From Gordius sp. MW1 (Eukaryota; Nematomorpha; Gordioida; Gordea; Gordiidae), in NCBI GenBank assembly GCA_964036665.1, contig OZ038531.1, forward strand, positions 4,402,001 to 4,466,000: a stretch of DNA of 64,000 nucleotides, in the 5' to 3' direction. Below, piece by piece: positions 12,116 to 21,229 of this stretch. The notes under the pieces were generated by a model that had not been told where the DNA came from, made no database searches, and saw only the letters and a program-made list of their open reading frames with translations. The position numbers and the translations under genes are program-made. Each line of letters begins with the position of its first letter. Position 1 is the first letter of the stretch.

Positions 12116-13079
12116 TATATGACACATATGGAGTCTTTGAATACCAGATGCTGGAAGATAGTAAGCGGTAGACAAAGGAAGTCTAAGAAAGAAGGGTAAC
12201 GTAAAGGACGCAAAGGAGAATAACAATTGGCGCAAGGCCCACAGAAGAAGAGATTTTTATCAGAGAAAAAGAGCACACATCTTCAAACGTCATTGATCAT
12301 TAATTAATTCCACTTCGTCAAAATATATAATGGCCAAAATATCTAAACTAATCATAACCTTTGAGTTTAATATAAGACAGTATATATAGGCAAAGATATG
12401 TTAATTTTAATATCTATCCATGATTTTACATTGCTAATTAATTTATAATCTAGATTATTTAACGTTGAATTGATAGATATTTAAAAATATAGCCGGTTAA
12501 CGTGTATTTATACACCGTTTCAAATAGTTCCCAAAATAACTAATATTTGTGGTCCAATATATTAAAAATATGATTATTAAATCCTTAAATTCGGATTTTT
12601 GCAAAATGTAATATAGGCAAAATGTAATATAGGCAAGGGTTAGGGTTAGATTTAGTGTTTGCATCTAGTTGCGTAATACATTACTTTTTATGTCCATTAT
12701 ATATTATGTGTCCAAATCATTAATTCCCCTCGTAAAACATGTTATAAATCGGTAGGCGTATGATTTTGGTATTATCCTGATTACTAACATCCTCTGTATA
12801 AGAATTTGAGTTGATATATAATAAAGATCGTATCCAAAAGTGAATAGTCAACGTGTAATAAATTGGATACATAAAATTATTATTATTTTATTATCTATTT
12901 AAATTTTAAATAGAAAATGAATAATAAAGTTGTGTTTTATGTTTATTATATAATAAAATGAAAAAATAATAGAAAATCATTATATTATAGATAATAAAAC
13001 AAATATAAATTATTATGAAAAAAATGTGGGGCCGCAAACAAATTATAAAATATTTGGGGGGTCGCGTGTATAAAAAGGT
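12116..13079. other. right-hand remnant of the hAT element
   Basis: AT-rich DNA lies between the P-like element and the right hAT terminus. It contains the GGGTTAGGGTTAGA repeat (12613-12695) and the hAT sub-terminal GGGGGGTCGCGTG near 13057. No transposase frame survives here. Confidence 0.6.
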
Positions 13080-13099
13080 TAAGAACCACTGCTCTATAA

Positions 13100-13640
13100 G
13101 TCAATGATAGCCAAAAAACGGAAAAAAAAATTTTGATGCTCACTTTGGCCAATGGTCATTTTTTTCCATTGGTCAGCAGCCAGCACACGGTAAAAGTGGA
13201 TATAAATTCATAAGAGTAAAAAAAACGAAAAAAAAATTTTCGAAACACATTTTGGCCAATGGTCATTTTTTTCCATTGGTCAGCAGCCAGGACACGGTAA
13301 AAGTGGATATAAATTCATAATAGTCAAAGAAACGAAAAAAAATTTTCGAATCACATTTTGGCCAATGGTCATTTTATTCCATTGGTCAGCAGCCAGCGGA
13401 CGGCCAAAAAGTCATAATAGCAATGGTAGGAACAGGAACAATCATAATAGTCAAAAAAAAACGAAAAAAAATTTTCGAATCACATTTTGGCCAATGTTCA
13501 TTTTTTCCATCGGTCAGGAGCCAGCGGACGGCCAAAAATTCTTATTATCAATGATAGTAACAAGAACAATCATAAAAGTCAAAAAAAACTCCGGGATTCT
13601 AACCCAAAAACTAGTTAAATTGCATAGCAATTAAAAGTAA
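13100..13640 (+). repeat. minisatellite array, CCAATGG...CCATTGG unit
   Basis: About five head-to-tail units of 110-120 bp. Each starts with TTTTGGCCAATGGTCATTTT, then TTTCCATTGGTCAGCAGCC, then an ACGGTAAAAGTGGATATAAA or GGACGGCCAAAAAGTCATAA segment, then an A-rich part with AAAAACGAAAAAAA. Within each unit CCAATGG and CCATTGG can pair around an A/T loop. The frame at 13365-13634 is only a read-through of the units. Confidence 0.9.
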
Positions 13641-13935
13641 ACAACTTTTATTTATGTTTATTATATAATAGCTAATTTAACAAATCTTATATATAACACA
13701 CCGAGGGAGATAGAGATGAGGGGTGGGGCACCTCTTATGCATTAATTTAAAAAATAACACAGCGAGGGAGATAGAGATGAGGGGTGGGGCACCTCTTTCT
13801 TATGCATTAATTTAAAAAATCGATAACCTAATATACCCAATGCAAATAGATAGGGGGACGGACGGACGGACAACGGACGGACGGACGGACACCAAAAAAC
13901 GAGCCCATAAATTGCATAGCAATTAAAAAATGCCT
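13641..13935 (+). repeat. composite repeat end with GGAC tetranucleotides
   Basis: Two copies of GCGAGGGAGATAGAGATGAG (the first slightly diverged) are followed by a run of GGAC-type tetranucleotides (13856-13890). The segment ends with ACGAGCCCATAAATTGCATAGCAATT, the complement of the core that starts minus-strand copies. The same order of parts is found at 39270-39435. Confidence 0.8.
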
Positions 13936-14241
13936 ATTAATGTTGGATATCCAAGTGTAAGACTTTATCATTCTATTAGTTTTTATAAAAGTGGTCATTA
14001 ACTACCTAAAGGTCTGCATGGGCCGAAATTTTAGGTTCAGGCCCGGCCCATATCCGCACAAATAATATTTTTTTGGCCCGCACCGGCCCGCAAAAAAACG
14101 CAAAAATTGCGCCGCATCAGGCCCGCACGAGTAAATACAAATCTACGTTGTTTAAAATTATTTATTTGTATAGAAATAATTGTATTTTTCAAAAAATAAC
14201 GCTATCGGTTTTAATCAAAAATTATAATTTAATATTGTGAT

Positions 14242-14427
14242 TTAAAAATATGAGACTATCTGTCTATCAGGCAATAATTTCGTTCTTCTCGGCTCTTCAA
14301 GGCGACTTGCCTTATTGAATGTGCGTTCACTCGTAGCACTGGTGGCTGGAATTAACAAAACTGAATACAAAATTTTGTTAAGTTTGGTAGTGGTAGCGGA
14401 AGTTGGTGGTAGTGTTCTATTCACCAT
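14242..14427 (-). pseudogene. hAT transposase dimerisation-domain relic
   Basis: The frame contains LLIPATSATSERTFNKASRL followed by a basic R-R-T-K-L-L-P-D-R stretch. This is the classic hAT C-terminal dimerisation motif (P-x-S-x-x-x-E-R-x-F-S). It is separated from the next upstream relic (14965-15131) by a composite repeat and a GA-rich repeat, so the gene is dead. Confidence 0.85.
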
Positions 14428-14456
14428 ATTATTACATCTACATCTTTAGGTTTTAG

Positions 14457-14803
14457 ATTAATTAATTGCTATGCAATTTATGGGCTCGTTTTTGGTTGTC
14501 CGTTGATGTCCGTTGTCCGTTGTCCGTTGTCCGTCGTCCGTCCACCAAGTTATTGGCGCCAGCTTTGTGACCTGGATATCCCGGGTTCAAGCCAGGGAGA
14601 GGACGAATTTTTTTTTTTTTTTAATTAAATTAATATTTTGTTCTTGTTAATATCATTGATAATATGACTTTTTGATCGTCCGCAGGCTACTGGCCAATGG
14701 AAAAAATGACCATTGGACAAATAAATCGAAATTTTTTTTCGTTTTTGAATTGATTAACATCGATAATTACCCTATGCCCTCCCCTACAAGGGTCTATGAC
14801 TAA
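14457..14803 (-). repeat. composite repeat with tRNA-like head
   Basis: Starts with ATTGCTATGCAATTTATGGG, then GTCC-type repeats (14499-14541). A tRNA-like stretch follows (14545-14605) with the B-box-like GGGTTCAAGCC, then poly-T, then AATATTTTGTTCTTGTTAAT, and finally one CCAATGG...CCATTGG unit in reverse orientation. This is the clearest full order of parts for the family. Confidence 0.75.
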
Positions 14804-14962
14804 TTATTTTGCATTTAATACCCTATAGGCATTCTCGCCCCTTCCTACCTTTCTCGCCCATAAATTGCATAGCAAATATGCTACGTTTATACGGAGTATA
14901 GATGAGTCGCCCCCCTTCCCTTCCCCTACTCCCCTTCCCACGAGGGCCGAAGGCCCGAGTTT
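14804..14962 (-). repeat. GA-rich dispersed repeat, minus-strand copy
   Basis: Reverse orientation of the element at 6388: GCATTTAATACCC, CATTCTCGCCCCTTCC, the core complement CCCATAAATTGCATAGCAAA, a short CCCTTCC tract, and the hairpin CGAGGGCCGAAGGCCCGAG. It sits between two hAT transposase relics, so it inserted into the hAT gene. Confidence 0.8.
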
Positions 14963-14964
14963 TA

Positions 14965-15131
14965 AGATAAAAATCAACTTAGTTGAAATCTTGAAGCTTT
15001 CCCGTTTCATCATCTTCCCAAACAGGGATATACATTTTTAAAAATTCTTTTACCGTAGTTTTTACGAAGCTACTTTCATCTTCGGGTAGCATTTTTAACG
15101 TGCGAAACTTAGGAACAAGAAAGGCTGATAT
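14965..15131 (-). pseudogene. hAT transposase relic, internal part
   Basis: Minus-strand frame from about 15131 to a stop near 14968 reads ISAFLVPKFRTLKMLPEDES and then KTTVKEFLKMYIPVWEDDE. The FLVPKFRTLK stretch corresponds to the LDPRFK motif that precedes the dimerisation domain in hAT transposases. It is cut off abruptly by a composite repeat at 15131. Confidence 0.6.
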
Positions 15132-16860
15132 TAATTGCTCTGCAATTTATTGGCTCGTTTTTTGTAGTCCGTCCGTTCGTCCACCAAGTTATTTTCCCCG
15201 GCTTTCTGACTTGCAGATTCGAGTTCAAGCCCAGGAGAGGACAAATTTTTTTTTAAATTTAAATTAATATTTTTTTCTTGTTAATACCATTGATAATATG
15301 ACTTTTTGACCGTCCGCTGGCTCCTGACCAATGAAAAAAATGACCATTGGCCAAATAAATCGATTTTTTTTCCGTTTTAGAATTGGTATATTAGGTTTAC
15401 ATTGATAATTACCCTATGCCCTCCCCTACAAGGGCCTATGCCTCTACTGATGTGGGTCCCTGTGCCCCTACAAAAGCCTATGCCTCTATTAATGTGGGTT
15501 CCAATCCCGGCGAGGGCAAATTCTTAATTGCTGGTTCGAATCCCGGAGAGGGCAAACTTTTTATTTTTTTTAAATTAAATTAATATATTGTTCTAGTTAA
15601 TACCATTGATTTGTTGTCCGTCCGTTGTCCGTCCGTTGTTCGTTGTCCACCAAGTTATTTGCCCCAGCCTTCTGGTTCGAGTTCAAGCCCAGGAGAGGAC
15701 AAATTTTTTTTTTAAATTAAATTAATATATTGTTCTTGTTAATACCATTGATAATATGACTTTTTTACCGTCCGCTGGCTACTGACCAAAACGAAATTTT
15801 TTTTTTCGTTTTTGAATTGGGTATATTAGGTTAACATTGATAATTACACTATGCCCTCCCCTACAGAAGCCTATGTCTCTACTGATATGGGTCCCTGTGC
15901 CCCTACAAAAGCCTATGCCTCTACTGATGCTTGTTCGAATTCCGAAGAGGGCAAAATTTTTTTTTTAAATTAAATATATTGTTCTTGTTAATATTATTGA
16001 TAATATGACTTTTTTACCATCCGCTGGCTACTGAACAATGAAAAAAATGACCAATAGCCAAATAAAACGCAATTTATTTTTCGTTTTTGAATTGGGTATA
16101 TTAGGTTAACATTGATAATTACCCTATGCCCTCCCCTACAGAAGCCTATGCCTCTACTGATATGGGTCCCTGTGCCCCTACAAAAGCCTATGCCTCTACT
16201 GATGCTGGTTCGAATCCCGGAGAGGGCAAAATTTTTATTTTTTTTTTAAATTAAATTAATATATTGTTCTTGTTAATACCATTGATAATGTGCTTTGATG
16301 GCCGTCCGCTGGCTACTGACCAATGAAAAAAAATGACCATTGGTTAAAGTATAAATAGAAACTTTTTTTTCGACTTTGAATAGGTTAATATTGATAATTA
16401 CCCTGTGCCCTCCCCTATAAGGGCCTATGCCTCTATTGATATGGGTCCCTGTGCCCCTACAAAAGCCTATGCCTCTACTGATGTGGGTTCGAATCCCGGC
16501 GAGGGCAAAATTTTTATTTTTTTTTAAATTAAATTAATATTTTGTTCTTGTTAATACCCTTGAAAATATGACTTTTTAACCGTGTCCTGGCTACTGACCA
16601 ATGGAAAAAATCACCATTGGCCAAATTGTGAATCGAAATTTTTTTTCGTCTTTTTTTCAAATTTTGTTAATACCATTGATAATGTGACTTTTTGGCCGTC
16701 CGCTGGCTACTGTCCAGGTATAAATCGAAATTTTTTTTTCTGGTTTTTTTTTTGACTCGTATGTATTTATAGACCGTCTCTTGGTACTGACCAATGGAAA
16801 AAAATGACCTTTGCCCAAATTGTGATTTGAAATTTTTTTTCGTCTCTTTTTATTTTACAT
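15131..16860 (-). repeat. composite repeat array
   Basis: At least seven partly deleted units of 150-250 bp. Each has GGTTCGAATCCCGG or GGTTCAAGCC plus GAGGGCAAA, a poly-T and AAATTAAATTAATATATTGT part, a CCGTCCGCTGGCTACTGACC with CCAATG...CCATTGG part, and the phrase CTATGCCCTCCCCTACAAGG. The tRNA T-arm-like piece is present in most units. GTCC repeats are at 15165 and 15608-15648. Confidence 0.9.
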
Positions 16861-17260
16861 TTTAACAATTTTAGCATTGATACCCATGCTTAAATGACTA
16901 TTTTTAAGTAAAGGTACAATTTTTGCATTGATACCCATGCTCAAATGACTATTTTTAAGTAAAGGCTAAAATTTCAAAAATGTTTTGCCCCTCCCTAAAT
17001 CATTATTGTGCCCCTCTAATTCCAATGCTGGCTACGCCCATGTTAACTATTTTATTTTACATTTTAACAATTTTCGCATTGATACCCATGCTTAATTGAT
17101 TATTTAGGTAAAGGCACAATTTTCGCATTGATACCCATGCTTAAATGACTATTTTTAAGTAAAGACTAAAATTTTAAAAATTATCAGTTTGCCCATCCCT
17201 AAATCATTATTGTGCCCCTCTAATTCCAATGCTAGCTACGCCCATGTTAACTGGAAATAT
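16861..17260 (-). repeat. two partial GGCGTAGCCAGC-type MITE ends
   Basis: Two direct copies (about 16861-17042 and 17065-17254) each contain GCATTGATACCCATGCTTAA and end in CCAATGCTGGCTACGCCCAT or a near variant. The right terminus is therefore kept, while no matching left terminus lies beside them. The 3' parts match the family member at 54306. Confidence 0.65.
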
Positions 17261-18200
17261 TTCCTGACTTTAAATATAATCAAATAATTTGTTGTATTTT
17301 TCTATTTCAATCATTTTTAAAAATGGTAGATTTTGTCTCTTCACCTATTTATTTTAAAATTTATTTTTAAATATCTTTTTGGTTTTAGCTAGCCTTTACA
17401 AAGCTTTACTATATCAGTCCTCTTTATTAATACAACTTTTTTTATTCATTCTAAAGCTTAAAATTATTTATTTTGCCGATATGATATTATTAGTTTACTT
17501 AGGAAACCTTTTTAATTGCTGCCAAAATTCCTGTCATCGCAGGCACAGTATTTATTGGTTTTTCCCTCCTTATCATAGAGGGAAATCAATGTCAATTCTT
17601 AAAATCGATAATTTTAATCAATTAATTGCTACGCGATTTATGGGCTGGTTCTTTTTTAAAATATTAATGATTGTAACTTAGCCCTAAATATAGAATTAAG
17701 ATGGCAACCTAAATGAAATTGGCTATTTTATATTAAAAACATGAGGATTCTTATATTTATATAAAAATAGGTATTTCTACATTTTTGCGTTTCTTTCGTA
17801 ATTTTGGTTAAATTAGAAGTTGATAAAAAAGAATGAATGAAAGAAAATAAATCCTCAATAAATAATAAAGTATTATTAAGTGTTTTAAAAAATAACCATT
17901 GGCCAAAGTAAAAATCGAAATTTTTTTCGTTTTTAAATTGGTATATTAGGTTACCATTTATAATGACCTATGCCCTCCCCTACAAGGGCCTATGCCTCTA
18001 CTTTATGATAATATATTATATATTTGCAATAAAATAAATAAATAATTTCTACATTTACTTGTTTTTTGTAATAACTTTTGCATTCTTTTTCTTGATATTT
18101 AATAAATACTTATTTCTAAATTTTAGGCGGTTTGACATTAATTAATAATATTTAAAACTTGAAGATTCTTTTTTTATTTAATAAATATGTATTCTGATTG
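17261..18200. other. AT-rich filler of the second hAT element
   Basis: Nothing codes recognisably. Fragments of the composite repeat are seen at 17618-17650 (ATTGCTACGCGATTTATGGG) and 17890-18003 (AACCATTGGCCAAAGT...CTATGCCCTCCCCTACAAGG). A stretch at 17725-17880 reappears near 63550-63660. Confidence 0.5.
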
Positions 18201-18375
18201 ACGATTGCCCCCCCTAGGCATTCTCGCCCCTTCCCACCTTTCTCGCCCATAAATTGCATAGCAAATATGCTACTTTTATACGGAGTATAAAAGAGTTCCC
18301 CCTTCCCTTCCCCCCTTCCCCTTCCCCTACTCCCATTCCCCTCTCCCCCTTCCCACGAGGGCCGAAGGCACGAAT
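18201..18375 (-). repeat. GA-rich dispersed repeat, minus-strand copy
   Basis: Same order as at 14804, with a longer CCCTTCCCC tract and the terminal hairpin sequence CGAGGGCCGAAGGCACGA (one base changed). The short frame spanning it is not a gene. Confidence 0.8.
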
Positions 18376-18910
18376 TTTGTAATAAATATCGATATTTAAC
18401 TTTAAAATTAGCAGTTTTGGCTCTTGACTTCAATTAATAGATCTTTAAGTCAGTACACGTAGAAGATGGAAACAAATTTGTAGTAGATGGAAACAAATTT
18501 GGTATTATTAATGATGTATAAAGGGGTAATATTTTAAGAGTGTTGGTGTCTTATCCGCATCTAACTCGAAGCTTGCATTTTCATAAGGTAAACCCATCTT
18601 AATTAATAGCATGATATATTTTTTGGAAAGCCTTCAAGTTTTCTATTAAATCTATGTCGGATAATAAACTGATTATTTCATCCTACATTACTTACAAACT
18701 TTTCAATATGAGGATTTTTGAATTCCACCAGATTTTTATAAATTTTTTGTTTCTATAGAATAATTATATGTAAAGTTAAATAAATTCAGAGTTTTTCACT
18801 TATCCAGGTCCGGCCCTTACTTTTTTATTGCTCTATTTTAGGCCCGGCCCGCGGGGCGATTTGGCCTACGGGCCGTGGGCCGGCTCGGCCCATGCAGCTC
18901 TATAAATACC

Positions 18911-20250
18911 TATATGAACAAGTTTAATTAATGACAATCCTTAGCGTCTCTTCTCTTCTTCTTTATCAAGTATTTGGTTTTACAATCGTGGGGTTTGTTT
19001 TAATAAAATTCATTCATCTTAATCGGGTAAGTGCCTTGATTCTTGGTTTTAATAACTTTGTCCACTTGCTCTTTCCACGACACGAGGTCGTCATCTTTGG
19101 GAACGGGTCAAAGTAGCACAGAAATAGCATCGAATCTCGTCACAAAACATCAAATTTACCAGAACTCATCAGAATTACATCTGTTTTTTAATATGGATAA
19201 ATTTTAAACAATACTTAACATTATCTTTGAAATTAAATTTTTAGATTATACTGATGTTTTCTAAATATTCTAATAAAAGGCATTCAGATATGAAGTTTAT
19301 TGTTCTAATTTGGTACAAAAGTAATAATATTCATTTATAATTATAAATTCATCAAAATTTACATCTGTTTTTATGGATAAATTTTAAACAATACTTAAAA
19401 TATTTCTCTGAAATTACATTTTAAGATTATACGGTTGTTTTCTAAATATTCTAATAAAAGGCATTCAGATATGAAGTTAATTGTTTTAATATTCGGTATA
19501 AAAGTAATAATATTCATTTATAATTGTTTGCGATGTATGTCTAAAAGAGGGTCAATTCATATTTTTTTACGGGACTTGGTTGAGGCAGCACAGAAAAAGG
19601 AGCTAAAACTCGTCACGAACATCACATTTCGTTACTCTCGTCACGAAAACCATATGAAAAACCATATGAAAATTGATATGGTGAAAGTGAATCTGGGCAT
19701 CAGATTTATAAAATGGTGAAATTATAATATGTAATTATACTTAATAAAAGGATACTATAATTGTTAATTAAAACAAAATAAGGTATATCAAAATGTATAA
19801 TATTATTTTATAAATAAATACATATTATCAAATAAATCATTAAATCTAACCCTCTTGCCTATATTACATTTTCCCTATATTACATTTTGCACAGAAGTGG
19901 GTGAAAGTATATATCTTAGCTATATGTAGGTAATTATTTATAAAATGGTGAAATTATAATATGTAATTATACTTAATAAAAGGATACTATAATTGTTAAT
20001 TAAAACAAAATAAGGTATATCAAAATATTTTATAAATAAATACATATTATCAAATAAATTACTAAATCTAACCCTTGCTTATATTACATTTTGCAGAGAA
20101 GTGGGTGAAAGTATATATCTTAGATCTTAGCTATATGTAGGTAATTATTTAATAATTTGTCATCATCAATTATATCTTAAAGATTTAATAAAATGAGAAC
20201 CAAAATTTCTCATGTATACAATATTTATTAAAATTCAGTGAACAATATGT
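18911..20250. repeat. two short tandem duplications in AT-rich DNA
   Basis: A segment of about 150 bp including TTTTCTAAATATTCTAATAA and GGCATTCAGATATGAAG occurs at about 19190-19330 and 19365-19510. A second segment, starting TTTATAAAATGGTGAAATTA, occurs at 19705 and 19936, repeat distance about 230 bp. Both copies of the second contain the minus-strand GGGTTAGA-type repeat. The 94-codon frame at 19435-19719 lies in this repeated DNA and has no known motif. Confidence 0.7.
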
Positions 20251-20256
20251 ATTATA

Positions 20257-20617
20257 TAAGATTGATCATTTTCCCTTGATTTATCTTTTTGATATTTGAG
20301 TGACTTTCTCGTTGTATTGCTTTAATGTGATCTATGAACTCGTAGATGTTAGGGTGGGATTGTTTTATCATGTGTTTTAATTTGTTGTGGAATCCTTCTA
20401 TGTGATTATTGGGTTAGGGTTAGGTTTAAATTACTTGGTAATAAATTCCTGGGTTTTTTCCTATCTTTGCTTTGGTATAGGAGTATCGGCCATAAGTCAA
20501 CACCTGACCACTTCTTGCTGACTTCGTAAATTCTAAAAAATATGTACAGCCTATATAATTACACTTACTTAATTTAGCTTTCGCTAATAAATTTCTAAAT
20601 TCTTGCACAAATGCCAT
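20257..20617 (-). pseudogene. Mutator-like transposase relic with FLYWCH-like finger
   Basis: Two minus-strand pieces are visible. The upstream one (20617-20426) contains FTKSARSGQVLTYGRYSYTK, which resembles the start of a FLYWCH zinc finger, but the expected W-x-C is missing and it ends at a stop. The downstream one (about 20412-20257) reads HIEGFHNKLKHMIKQSHPN and then IYEFIDHIKAIQRESHSN. This matches the C-terminal HxEGxHNxL...HPNIxEFI motif of FLYWCH/MULE-type transposases in animals. The catalytic DDE region between them is deleted, so this is a non-functional remnant. Confidence 0.6.
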
Positions 20618-20639
20618 GTAACAATATGCAAACGATAGG

Positions 20640-21200
20640 TAGCTAGGTAATCTCTAAAATACGAACCTAATTTTGTGCTGCTTTTTGGGACGATTGTGCT
20701 GCCTCAACCATGATTCTTTTTTTAATCATCCACCAAACATAGATGTTGTATTTTTACAACTTCTTCTTTTAAAAAAGGTAATGCCATAAAGCTTCTCAGG
20801 ATTATATAAATGACTTTATTGAATTTATAGTCAATGGCTAACCCAATTTACTTAGCCTTTTTTGTATAAAGATTGGCAGTAATGAAAATAATAACCTAAT
20901 AATACATTATATATTTTTATCATCTATATTTATCGTTTACCTTAATTTGAGGAATACACATTTCTATCCAGCTATTGCCCTTAGCTCAAAATCTATTTGA
21001 GCAATTTGGGGTTGAAACAAAATGCCATAAATATCACAAATACAGACAAGCTTATCAAAAAGATTAATTATTCATTTGTAAGGTTACTAGTGGAAGGCAA
21101 GGATGTTTATCACAAATGATCTTTAGTTATTGTAAACTTTTCATTGTAAAGGACTCCTTTTCCATTACATTTTGTTTTTCTACATCTATATATAACCACG
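20640..21200. other. AT-rich DNA between two transposon relics
   Basis: No gene or repeat boundary could be recognised here. The decayed LINE begins to be readable at about 21230. Confidence 0.4.
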
Positions 21201-21229
21201 ATTTGTGCTACTTTTTTTAACGTTATGCT

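Larger units (their letters stand above)
6892..13091. mobile_element. hAT transposon remnant hosting a P-like element
   Basis: Terminal inverted repeats CAGTGATTCTTAGCCT (left) and CAGTGGTTCTTAACCT (complement of the right end) match at 14 of 16 bases. They are flanked by a perfect 8-bp duplication CTCTATAA (6884-6891 and 13092-13099), as expected for hAT. Removing the nested P-like element leaves about 1.5 kb, with one transposase fragment at 7033-7287, so this copy is not autonomous. The uninterrupted target is preserved as a paralogous sequence at about 58290-58340 on the other strand. There CAGTACCAACACTCTATAAG runs on without a break, which confirms both boundaries. Confidence 0.95.
14007..18902. 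mobile_element. second hAT element, broken up by repeats
   Basis: The left terminus TAAAGGTCTGCATGGGCCG and the complement of the right terminus (TATAGAGCTGCATGGGCCG) form an inverted repeat. They are flanked by 8-bp duplications agreeing at 7 of 8 bases (TAACTACC at 13999-14006, TAAATACC at 18903-18910). Both ends continue into GGCCCG-rich sub-terminal sequence. Two transposase relics remain on the minus strand (14242-14427, 14965-15131). The rest is filled by composite-repeat and GA-rich insertions. Confidence 0.8.

Noticed and set aside
13365..13634. 89-codon open frame (and similar frames at 38943-39242, 57671-57910, 57751-57951)
   Set aside because: All run through the CCAATGG...CCATTGG minisatellite; the repeated FHWSAASGRPKS-like wording is just the translated unit and appears on both strands.
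13100..13640. CRISPR-like regular array
   Set aside because: Units are adjacent tandem repeats without unique spacers, in a eukaryotic transposon-rich context.
14545..14605. tRNA gene
   Set aside because: Only B-box-like and anticodon-arm-like parts are present, without an acceptor stem; it is part of a multi-copy repeat with a poly-T tail.
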